Shown here: piece after piece, positions 18,686 to 26,250 of the stretch | How positions within the stretch are numbered: the first letter of the stretch is position 1 | How the letters are laid out: each line of letters begins with the position of its first letter | NCBI RefSeq assembly: GCF_004114535.1 | Contig: NZ_LBJC01000024.1 | Coordinates: 248,001-312,000, forward strand | Reading direction: 5' to 3' | DNA: 64,000 nucleotides | Source of the DNA: Bradyrhizobium nanningense | GTDB taxonomy: Bacteria; Pseudomonadota; Alphaproteobacteria; Rhizobiales; Xanthobacteraceae | Position numbers and translations under genes: made by a program | The notes under the pieces: model-generated | The model's database searches: none | Told to the model about the DNA's origin: nothing | Seen by the model: only the letters and a program-made list of their open reading frames with translations

Positions 18686-21475
18686 ATGGACAGCGTCACG
18701 ACTGAGCACAGGGCAGAGGTGGACGATCGTTTCGACACTGCGCGGATCACCGCCGCGGTCGATGCGCTCGCCGAAAAGCATCAGGGACGCGAAGACGCGT
18801 TCCGCACGGCCATGGCTCAATTGCTCAAGGCCGAGCTGATCGCGGCGCGCGCGGCGGCACAGGAAATCCTTTTGAAGGACCGCCACGGCCGTCGCTGCGC
18901 CGAGCGGCTGTGTCACGTCCAGGACGAGATCATCCGCATCCTGTATTCGGCGGCGACCCGGCATCTCTACCGCTCGCCGATCCCGACCGGCGCCGAGCGC
19001 ATGGCGGTTGTCGCGACCGGCGGCTACGGCCGCGGTCTGATGGCGCCCGAATCCGACATCGATCTGTTGTTCATCCTGCCCTACAAGCAGACCGCCTGGG
19101 GCGAGCAGGTCGCCGAAGCCATCCTCTATTGCCTCTGGGACATGGGGCTGAAGGTCGGTCACGCCACACGCTCGGTCGACGAGTCGATCCGGCAGGCGCG
19201 CGGCGACATGACCATCCGCACCGCGATCCTGGAGACGCGCTTCCTGACCGGTGACAAGCCGCTCTATGACGAGCTGGTCGCGCGCTTCGACAAGGAGGTG
19301 GTGCAGGGCACCGCCTCGGAATTCGTCACCGCAAAGCTCGCCGAGCGCGAGGAGCGGCATCGCCGCGGCGGCCAGTCGCGCTATCTGGTCGAACCCAACG
19401 TCAAGGACGGCAAGGGCGCTTTGCGCGACCTGCACACGCTGTTCTGGATCGCCAAATACGTCTACCGCGTCCGCGACACCAGCGAGCTGGTCGAGCGCGG
19501 CGTGTTCGACGCGCAGGAATACCGCACCTTCCGCCGCTGCGCCGATTTCCTCTGGTCGGTGCGCTGCAATCTGCATTTCTACTCTGGCCGCGCCGAGGAG
19601 CGCCTTTCCTTCGACCTTCAGCGCGAGATCGCGGTGCGGCTCGGCTACACCTCGCATCCCGGCATGCAGGACGTCGAGCGCTTCATGAAGCACTACTTCC
19701 TGGTCGCCAAGGAAGTCGGCAACCTCACCGCCATCCTCTGTGCCAAGCTCGAGGACCAGCAGGCCAAGCCCGCGCCGGTGCTGAGCCGGATGATGGCGCG
19801 CCTGCGGCCGACCGCGGTGAAGCGGCGCGTCCCTGAAAGCGACGACTTCATCGTCGACAACAACCGCATCAACGTCGCCGCGCCCGACGTCTTCAAGCAC
19901 GATCCGGTCAATCTGATCCGCATCTTCCGCCTGGCGCAGAAGAACAACCTCGCCTTCCATCCGGATGCGATGCGCGACGTGACGCGGTCGCTTGGCCTGA
20001 TCAATGCGCAGCTTCGCGAAAATCCCGAGGCCAACCGGCTGTTCATGGAGATCCTGACCTCCGACAATGCGGAGATCGTGCTGAGGCGGATGAACGAAAC
20101 CGGCGTGCTCGGCCAATTCATCCGGGCCTTCGGCAAGATCGTCTCGATGATGCAGTTCAACATGTATCATCACTACACCGTCGACGAGCACCTGATCCGC
20201 TGCATCGGCTTCCTGCAGGACATCGAGCGCGGCGGCGTCGAGGAGTTCGCGCTCGCCAGCGACCTCATGCGCAAGTCCCGGCCCGAGCACCGCGCGGTGA
20301 TCTATATCGCGACGCTCCTGCACGACGTCGCCAAGGGCCGGCCGGAGGATCACTCGATCGCCGGCGCCAAGGTGGCGCGCCGGCTCTGCCCGCGGCTCGG
20401 CTTCAGTCCGGCCGACACCGAGCTCATCGCCTGGCTGATCGAGGAGCATCTGACCATGTCAACGGTCGCGCAGTCGCGCGACCTGTCCGACCGCAAGACC
20501 ATCGAGAATTTCGCCGCCGTGGTGCAGTCGGTCGAGCAGATGAAGCTCTTGACCATCCTCACCACCGCCGACATTCGCGGCGTCGGTCCCGGCGTGTGGA
20601 ACGGCTGGAAGGCGCAGCTCTTGCGCTCGCTCTACTACGAGACCGAGCCGGTGCTCACAGGCGGCTTCTCCGAGGTCGATCGCGGCAAGCGCCTCGCGGC
20701 TGCCTATGCCGAATTCCGCATGGCCTTTGCCGAATGGCCGGAGGACGAGCTCGATGCCTATATCGGCCGGCACTATCCGGCCTATTGGCTCAAGGTTGAG
20801 CTGCCGCGCAAGATCCGTCACGCCCGTTTCGTCCGCTCCAGCGAGCAGGCCGGCCACAAGCTCGCGATCAACGTCGGCTTCGACGAGGTGCGCGGCGTCA
20901 CCGAGCTGACGATCTTCGCGGCCGACCATCCCTGGCTGCTCTCGATCATCGCCGGCGCCTGCGCCTCGGCCGGCGCCAACATCGTCGACGCCCAGATCTA
21001 CACCACGACCGACGGCCGCGCGCTCGACACCATCTCGATCTCCCGGGAATACGACCGCGACGAGGACGAGGGACGGCGCGCCACCCGCATCGGCGAGATG
21101 ATCGAGGACGTGCTGGAAGGCAAGCTGCGCCTGCCGGAGGTGGTGGCGCGGCGCACCGTGCGCAGCAAGGCGAAGCCGTTCGTGATCGAGCCGGAAGTGA
21201 CCATCAACAACCAATGGTCCGACCGCTACACCGTGATCGAGGTCTCGGGCCTCGACCGGCCCGGCCTGCTCTACGAGCTGACCACGGCAATCTCGAAACT
21301 CAACCTCAACATTGCGTCAGCCCACGTCGCGACCTTCGGCGAGCGCGCGCGCGACGTGTTCTACGTCACTGATCTCCTGGGCGCACAGATCAACGCGCCG
21401 ACCCGCCAAGCCGCGATCAAGAGCGCACTGACCCATGTGATGGCCGGCGACAAGGCAGTTCAGCCGGCGGCGTGA
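18686..21475 (+). CDS. glnD: Bifunctional PII uridylyltransferase/uridylyl-removing enzyme
   Basis: A 929-residue GlnD. A nucleotidyltransferase domain contains GGYGRGLMAPESDIDLLF from about residue 112 (Asp pair for metal). An HD domain has LLHDVAKGRPEDHS near residue 544, and two C-terminal ACT domains start near 741 (FAADHPWLLSIIAGAC) and 850 (SGLDRPGLLYELTT). It uridylylates PII proteins when glutamine is low and removes UMP when it is high, setting nitrogen control. The length and domain order are complete. A 250-base gap to the divergent osmC gene presumably holds its promoter. A repeat follows the stop. Confidence 0.97.
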   Translation: MDSVTTEHRAEVDDRFDTARITAAVDALAEKHQGREDAFRTAMAQLLKAELIAARAAAQEILLKDRHGRRCAERLCHVQDEIIRILYSAATRHLYRSPIPTGAERMAVVATGGYGRGLMAPESDIDLLFILPYKQTAWGEQVAEAILYCLWDMGLKVGHATRSVDESIRQARGDMTIRTAILETRFLTGDKPLYDELVARFDKEVVQGTASEFVTAKLAEREERHRRGGQSRYLVEPNVKDGKGALRDLHTLFWIAKYVYRVRDTSELVERGVFDAQEYRTFRRCADFLWSVRCNLHFYSGRAEERLSFDLQREIAVRLGYTSHPGMQDVERFMKHYFLVAKEVGNLTAILCAKLEDQQAKPAPVLSRMMARLRPTAVKRRVPESDDFIVDNNRINVAAPDVFKHDPVNLIRIFRLAQKNNLAFHPDAMRDVTRSLGLINAQLRENPEANRLFMEILTSDNAEIVLRRMNETGVLGQFIRAFGKIVSMMQFNMYHHYTVDEHLIRCIGFLQDIERGGVEEFALASDLMRKSRPEHRAVIYIATLLHDVAKGRPEDHSIAGAKVARRLCPRLGFSPADTELIAWLIEEHLTMSTVAQSRDLSDRKTIENFAAVVQSVEQMKLLTILTTADIRGVGPGVWNGWKAQLLRSLYYETEPVLTGGFSEVDRGKRLAAAYAEFRMAFAEWPEDELDAYIGRHYPAYWLKVELPRKIRHARFVRSSEQAGHKLAINVGFDEVRGVTELTIFAADHPWLLSIIAGACASAGANIVDAQIYTTTDGRALDTISISREYDRDEDEGRRATRIGEMIEDVLEGKLRLPEVVARRTVRSKAKPFVIEPEVTINNQWSDRYTVIEVSGLDRPGLLYELTTAISKLNLNIASAHVATFGERARDVFYVTDLLGAQINAPTRQAAIKSALTHVMAGDKAVQPAA

Positions 21476-21482
21476 GGTTTCT

Positions 21483-21622
21483 CGTCATTCCGGGGCGCGC
21501 GGCCCTCTCCATTCGTCATTCCGGGGCGCCGCGCAGCGGCGAGCCCGGAATCCATTCATCGGCACCGTCGGTGTTGCCCGATGGATTCCGGGTTCGCGCT
21601 ACGCGCGCCCCGGAATGACAGG
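21483..21622. repeat. Palindromic repeats, GTCATTCCGGGG family
   Basis: Two head-to-tail units begin GTCATTCCGGGGCG at 21484 and 21515, and the block closes with GCGCCCCGGAATGACA. Inner arms CCCGGAATCCAT and ATGGATTCCGGG pair around a short loop. It lies between convergent glnD and ogt and may act as a bidirectional transcription barrier. Confidence 0.72.
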
Positions 21623-21626
21623 GTGG

Positions 21627-22157
21627 CTAGATCTCCACCCCCTCGTGCCTTAGCAGCCACCTCTTCCGCTCAAGCCCGCCGCCATACTTCACCAGCGAGC
21701 CATCCGCGCCAATGAGCCGGTGGCATGGCAGCACCACGCTGATCGGGTTGGAGCCATTGGCATGGCCGACGGCGCGAATCGCTTTGGGCATCTCGATCTT
21801 CGCGGCCATCGCGCCATAGCTCAACGTGGTGCCGGCGGGGATTTGCGCGAGCGCAGTCCAGACCTTCTGCTGGAACGGCGTGCCGGCGATCCGCCAGGCG
21901 ATACCCGAGAGCTGGCCGAGATCGCCCTCGAAATAGCCCGACAGTGCCGTCCGCATGGCCGCGGGCGCAGGCTGGTCGCTCAGATCGACCGCGCCGTAAT
22001 GCAGGCGCAGGAGCTCGCGCATGCGGTGCTCGTAATCGTCCCAGTCGAGCGCGCGCAAGGCACCTTCGGCATCGGTGACGAGCAGCGCGATGCCGATCGG
22101 CGTCGTCAGGCGATCGAGGCCGAAGCTGACGGAGGGTTTGGTTGACCGGCTGGCCAT
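21627..22157 (-). CDS. ogt: Methylated-DNA--protein-cysteine S-methyltransferase
   Basis: A 176-residue DNA alkyltransferase. The C-terminal domain has GTPFQQKVWTALAQIPAGTT (winged-helix core), VGHANGSNPIS and the active-site PCHR with acceptor Cys145, then GGGLERKRWLLRHE. It repairs O6-alkylguanine by suicide transfer. The N-terminal AdaN-like zinc domain is absent, so it is an Ogt rather than an Ada protein. The frame is open well upstream of the start I chose, but similarity begins with MASRSTKPSVSFG. It is divergent from the DUF1304 gene, with 93 bases between starts. Confidence 0.92.
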   Translation of the reverse strand: MASRSTKPSVSFGLDRLTTPIGIALLVTDAEGALRALDWDDYEHRMRELLRLHYGAVDLSDQPAPAAMRTALSGYFEGDLGQLSGIAWRIAGTPFQQKVWTALAQIPAGTTLSYGAMAAKIEMPKAIRAVGHANGSNPISVVLPCHRLIGADGSLVKYGGGLERKRWLLRHEGVEI

Positions 22158-22250
22158 TGCGACACCATTGCATCGAAACGTGTCCGTCGCACTTGCCATG
22201 CCGGCCGTGCTAACGTCCACCCGAAAGCTGACGCTTTGGGGGAGCTCACC

Positions 22251-22613
22251 TTGATTCTGATCGCCAATGTCCTGGTGGCGCTGGTCGCCGCGCTGCACGT
22301 CTTCTTCCTGATCCTGGAGATGTTTCTCTGGGACAAGCCGCAGGGCCTGAAGGTGTTTCGCAACACACCGGAGAAGGCCGAGATCACGAAGGTGCTGGCC
22401 GCCAATCAGGGCCTCTATAACGGTTTCCTCGCCGCGGGCCTGATCTGGGGTCTCGTCCACGGCAACCCGGCCTTCGCATTCCAGATCAAGGCGTTCTTCC
22501 TGCTTTGCGTGATCGTGGCCGGCGCCTATGGCGCCGCGACCGTCAGCAGCCGCATCCTGATCGTGCAGGCACTGCCGGCGGCAGTCGCGCTGGCTGCGTT
22601 GTTCCTGGCTTAG
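22251..22613 (+). CDS. DUF1304-family small membrane protein
   Basis: A protein of about 120 residues with four membrane helices. After the first helix it has HVFFLILEMFLW, and further on NQGLYNGFLAAGLIWG, the conserved marks of DUF1304. The function is unknown. I chose the TTG start at 22251 because GGGGGAG lies six bases upstream; a TTG at 22236 would place the ribosome site inside the gene. It is followed by a 145-base gap before the first binding-protein gene. Confidence 0.8.
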   Translation: MILIANVLVALVAALHVFFLILEMFLWDKPQGLKVFRNTPEKAEITKVLAANQGLYNGFLAAGLIWGLVHGNPAFAFQIKAFFLLCVIVAGAYGAATVSSRILIVQALPAAVALAALFLA

Positions 22614-22757
22614 CTCCTGGCCTGAGACGCTACGGCGCAGCGCCGCGATCCTTGCGCGGCGCCGAGCCTTCCTCCACAATCTTCGGCAGCGATGGCGACC
22701 GTTGCAATCAACGGAAAAGACCGTCGGCCGAAAATTCCGTCAGGAGGAACAACCAAT

Positions 22758-23999
22758 ATGAACAATCGCAGAGGCTTCCTAACTGCTACGATGGCGCTCG
22801 CCTTCGCGTTCTCCGCGAGCCAAGCCTTCGTAAGTCAAGCTCTCGCCCAGAAGAAATACGACACCGGAGCGAGTGACACCGAGATCAAGATCGGCCAGAC
22901 CGTGCCGTTCTCCGGGCCCTATTCCGTCTACGCCAATATCGGCAAGACCCAGGCCGCCTATTTCAAGATGATCAACGATCAGGGCGGCATCAACGGCCGC
23001 AAGATCAACCTGATCCAATATGACGACGCTTACTCGCCGCCGAAGACGGTCGAGCAGGTGCGCAAGCTCGTCGAGGGCGACGAGGTGCTGTTCACGTTCC
23101 AGCTGATCGGCACCGCGGCCAATGCCGCCGTGCAAAAATATCTCAACGGCAAGAAGGTGCCCCAGTTGCTGGCTTCGACCGGGGCGGCCCGCTTCAACGA
23201 TCCTCAGAACTATCCCTGGACCATCGCCTACAATCCCAACTACGTGTCCGAGGGACGCATCTACGCCAAATACATTCTCAAGCAGCATCCGAACGCCAAG
23301 ATCGGCGTGCTCTACCAGAATGACGACATGGGCCGCGACTATCTCGCGGGCCTCAAGAGCGGCCTCGGCGACAAGGCCGCCAGCATGGTCGTCGGCGAGG
23401 TCTCCTACGAGGTCACCGACCCGACCGTCGACTCCCAGGTGGTCAAGCTGAAGTCGATGGGTGTCGACGTGTTCTTCGATGCCTCGACGCCGAAATTCGC
23501 GGCACAGGCGATCAAGAAGCTTGCCGACCTCGGCTGGACGCCGGTGCACATCCTCGACATTAATGCGAGCCCGATCTCGGCGACGCTGAAGCCGGCCGGC
23601 CTCGACATCTCCAAGGGCATCATCTCGACCCAATATGGCAAGGAGCCCAGCGATCCCCAGTGGAAGGACGATCCCGGCGTGAAGGCCTTCTTCGCTTTCA
23701 TGGACAAGTATTTTCCGGAAGGCGACAAGCTCAACACCGTCAACACCTATGCCTATTCGGTGGCGGAGTTGTTGGTGCAGGTTCTGAAGCAATGCGGCGA
23801 CGACCTGACGCGTGAGAACGTCATGAAGCAGGTCGCCAACATCAAGGACTTCACGCCGAGCTTCGCGCTGCCCGGCATCAAGATCAACACCGGGCCGAAC
23901 GACTTCCGCGTCAACAAGCAGATGCAGATGATGAAGTTCAACGGCGAACGCTGGGAGCTGTTCGGACCGATCATCGAAGACACCGGACCGTCGGGCTAG
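22758..23999 (+). CDS. Liv-type ABC transporter substrate-binding protein (first of a tandem pair)
   Basis: A 413-residue periplasmic binding protein of the branched-chain amino acid (type I) family. The signal peptide runs from MNNRRGFLTATM to about SQALA, giving a mature start near QKKYDTGASDTEIKIGQT. The lobes show GGINGRKINLIQYDDAYSPP and VGVLYQNDDMGRD-like sequence (here IGVLYQNDDMGRD). AGGAGG lies ten bases before the ATG. No permease or ATPase genes are near, so it must work with an importer encoded elsewhere. The ligand may be an amino acid, amide or aromatic acid and cannot be assigned. Confidence 0.9.
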   Translation: MNNRRGFLTATMALAFAFSASQAFVSQALAQKKYDTGASDTEIKIGQTVPFSGPYSVYANIGKTQAAYFKMINDQGGINGRKINLIQYDDAYSPPKTVEQVRKLVEGDEVLFTFQLIGTAANAAVQKYLNGKKVPQLLASTGAARFNDPQNYPWTIAYNPNYVSEGRIYAKYILKQHPNAKIGVLYQNDDMGRDYLAGLKSGLGDKAASMVVGEVSYEVTDPTVDSQVVKLKSMGVDVFFDASTPKFAAQAIKKLADLGWTPVHILDINASPISATLKPAGLDISKGIISTQYGKEPSDPQWKDDPGVKAFFAFMDKYFPEGDKLNTVNTYAYSVAELLVQVLKQCGDDLTRENVMKQVANIKDFTPSFALPGIKINTGPNDFRVNKQMQMMKFNGERWELFGPIIEDTGPSG

Positions 24000-24006
24000 C
24001 GAATGC

Positions 24007-24068
24007 GTTGGGTGGGTTAGCGCAGCGGATTGCGCAAAACGCAAACCGCTGGTCGTAACCCACCCTAC
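24007..24068. repeat. Inverted repeat with GGGTGGGTTAGC/ACCCACCC arms
   Basis: The arms GGGTGGGTTAGCGCAGCGG and CGTAACCCACCCTACG enclose a short AAACGCAAACC loop region. The same unit occurs twice at 47491-47606. It lies between the two tandem binding-protein genes, where it could reduce read-through or protect the 3' end of the first message. Confidence 0.7.
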
Positions 24069-24182
24069 GAACGCCCACCTTGCATCGCAACACACGTTCC
24101 TCCACACTCGCCCTCAGCGATGGCATCGGACGCACAATGTGTCCGACAGATCATCGGCAATAACAGATTGAGGGAATTGCGA

Positions 24183-25409
24183 ATGAGGAATGGAAAACTG
24201 CATCTGGCCATGGCCACGGCGCTGACTCTGGCGCTGTCGATTTCAGCGGCCAATGCCCAGAAGAAATATGATCCCGGCGCGTCGGACACCGAAATCAAGA
24301 TCGGCCAGACCAATCCGTTCAGCGGCCCCGCCTCCGCTTATGCCACGATCGGCAAGACGCAGGCCGCCTATTTCAAGATGATCAACGATCAGGGCGGCAT
24401 CAATGGCCGTAAGATCAACCTGATCCAGTACGACGACGCCTATTCGCCGCCGAAGGCCGTGGAGCAGGTGCGCAAGCTCGTCGAGAGCGACGAGGTGCTG
24501 CTCACCTTCCAGCTTCTCGGCACCCCCTCGAACGCTGCCGTGCAGAAATATCTCAACGCCAAGAAAGTGCCGCAACTGTTCGCGGCCACCGGCGCCTCGA
24601 AATTCACCGACCCCAAGAACTTCCCCTGGACGATGGGCTTCAATCCCAACTACTTCGTCGAGGGCCGCATCTACGGCCAGTACATCATCAAGAACCATCC
24701 GAACGCCAAAGTCGGCGTCCTCTACCAGAACGACGATCTCGGCAAAGACTATCTGAACGGCATCAAGGCCGGGCTTGGAGACAAGGCCGCCAGCATGATC
24801 GTCGCGGAAGCTTCATACGAGGTCTCCGATCCCACCATCGATTCGCAGATCCTCAAGATCAAGTCGGCAGGCGCGGATTTGTTCTTCAGTGCCACGACGC
24901 CGAAACAGGCTGCGCAGGCGATCAAGAAGATCGCCGAGCTCGACTGGCATCCCGTGCACATTCTCGACATCAACGCCACGTCGGTCGGTGCCGTGATGAA
25001 GCCCGCAGGACTTGAAGCGTCCAAGGGCGTGATCAGCGTCAACTATGGCAAGGATCCGCTCGATCCGACCTGGAAGGACGATCCAGGCATGAAGAAATAT
25101 TTCGAGTTCATGGCCAAGTATTATCCGGACGGCGACAAGGACTCGAGCTTCAACAGCTACGGCTACTCGACCTCCCAGTTGATGGCTTACGTGCTGCAGA
25201 AATGCGGCGACAACCTCACCCGCGAGAACGTCATGAAGGTCGCCACCAGCCTGAAGGACGTGGAGCTCGACCTGTCCCTGCCCGGCATCAAGGCCAACAC
25301 CTCGCCGACCGACTACCGCGTCAACAAGCAGCTTCAGATGATGAAGTTCAACGGCGAGCGCTGGGAGCTGTTCGGCCCGATCCTGGAGGACGCGGGTCCG
25401 GCGGGTTAG
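24183..25409 (+). CDS. Liv-type ABC transporter substrate-binding protein (second of a tandem pair)
   Basis: A 408-residue paralogue of the preceding gene. The signal peptide ends at about SAANA before QKKYDPGASDTEIKIGQT. Long stretches such as GGINGRKINLIQYDDAYSPP are shared at protein level, while the ligand-facing segments differ (for example NPFSGPASAYAT against VPFSGPYSVYAN). GAGGGA lies eight bases before the ATG. The pair looks like a tandem duplication with diverged specificity. A strong terminator follows at 25434. Confidence 0.9.
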   Translation: MRNGKLHLAMATALTLALSISAANAQKKYDPGASDTEIKIGQTNPFSGPASAYATIGKTQAAYFKMINDQGGINGRKINLIQYDDAYSPPKAVEQVRKLVESDEVLLTFQLLGTPSNAAVQKYLNAKKVPQLFAATGASKFTDPKNFPWTMGFNPNYFVEGRIYGQYIIKNHPNAKVGVLYQNDDLGKDYLNGIKAGLGDKAASMIVAEASYEVSDPTIDSQILKIKSAGADLFFSATTPKQAAQAIKKIAELDWHPVHILDINATSVGAVMKPAGLEASKGVISVNYGKDPLDPTWKDDPGMKKYFEFMAKYYPDGDKDSSFNSYGYSTSQLMAYVLQKCGDNLTRENVMKVATSLKDVELDLSLPGIKANTSPTDYRVNKQLQMMKFNGERWELFGPILEDAGPAG

Positions 25410-25433
25410 TGGTTGCTTGAAGTTCGCGATGTG

Positions 25434-25463
25434 ATCGGCGGCCTCCTGGCCGCCGATTTTTTT
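25434..25463 (+). terminator. Rho-independent terminator after the second binding-protein gene
   Basis: A perfect ten-base stem ATCGGCGGCC / GGCCGCCGAT with loop TCCT is followed immediately by seven T residues (counting the last stem base). It starts 25 bases after the stop codon. It is the clearest intrinsic terminator I see in the window. Confidence 0.9.
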
Positions 25464-25486
25464 GAGAGCTTGGCCCGATTCATCAC

Positions 25487-25635
25487 CGTCACCCTGAGGC
25501 GGCCGCCCCTTGGCGGCCCCACGAAGGGCGACGGCCCGACTGGTCGCCGCGCAGAAGCATCGGGGCCGCGCATCCTTCGAGGCCCCCCGGCGCGATGCAA
25601 TGCATCGCGCCACTCGCACCTCAGGATGACGGGGA
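25487..25635. repeat. Palindromic repeat, GTCATCCTGAGG family
   Basis: The block opens GTCACCCTGAGGCGG and closes CCTCAGGATGACGGGG, with inner segments GGCCCCACGAAGG and CATCCTTCGAGGCC, and a self-complementary GCGATGCAATGCATCGC. A related unit is at 51796-51957. It lies between a terminator and the convergent DUF1330 gene. Confidence 0.7.
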
Positions 25636-25657
25636 GAGAGTGGCGCGTGAATGCGCC

Positions 25658-26083
25658 CTACGTCGGTATCTCGCCAAAGTTCTTGCCCACCGGCAGCACT
25701 GCGTGCCGGATCAGCCGGGAATCCTCCACCGCCGCCTGGCGATGCTTCACTGCCTCGCGGTAAACAGGATCGCGGATCATCTCGACGAAAGCCGCGACGC
25801 TCGGATATTCCGCGATGAAGCAATGGTCCCAGCGTTCCTCCTGCGGGCCGATCAGCATCAGCTCGAACTTGCCCTGCCAGACAATGCGGCCGCCGAGGCG
25901 CTCGAACACCGGGCCGCTCTCACGGCCATAGGCGGCATAGGCTTCCGCGCCGCTCGCCTTGCGTCCGTCCGGATAGGCCGCTTCTTTACGCAACCGCACC
26001 AGGTTGAGCATGTGGATCGGACCGGGACGGTCGTTCTCCCGGAACTGCGCGAAGATCTCCTTGGTCGGATCGATATGGCCCAT
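25658..26083 (-). CDS. DUF1330 domain-containing protein
   Basis: A 141-residue protein with the dimeric alpha/beta-barrel DUF1330 fold, seen in PIHMLNLVRLRKEAAYPDG, AYAAYGRESGPVFERLGG and YPSVAAFVEMIRDPVYREAVKHR. The biochemical role of the family is not established. GAGGGAG precedes the ATG. It is divergent from the PBP1A gene and convergent with the binding-protein pair. Confidence 0.83.
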   Translation of the reverse strand: MGHIDPTKEIFAQFRENDRPGPIHMLNLVRLRKEAAYPDGRKASGAEAYAAYGRESGPVFERLGGRIVWQGKFELMLIGPQEERWDHCFIAEYPSVAAFVEMIRDPVYREAVKHRQAAVEDSRLIRHAVLPVGKNFGEIPT

Positions 26084-26250
26084 GTGCGCTCCCTCTTCTT
26101 TATGCCGACGATCCTAGCTTTGCCGCCGAGAATGCGGAACTGCGGGGTGCGAATGCCCCACCTCCTAATCACGCGTTAACGCCGGGGTAACCGGGCCTTA
26201 AACAGCGACCGCTAGCGTGCGGCGGGGCGGGCTGACCGGGCGTTGTGCGT

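Noticed and set aside
18638..20449. Minus-strand open frame of about 600 codons opposite glnD
   Set aside because: The composition is Arg-, Val- and Leu-rich, with no recognisable domain, and it lies entirely opposite glnD.
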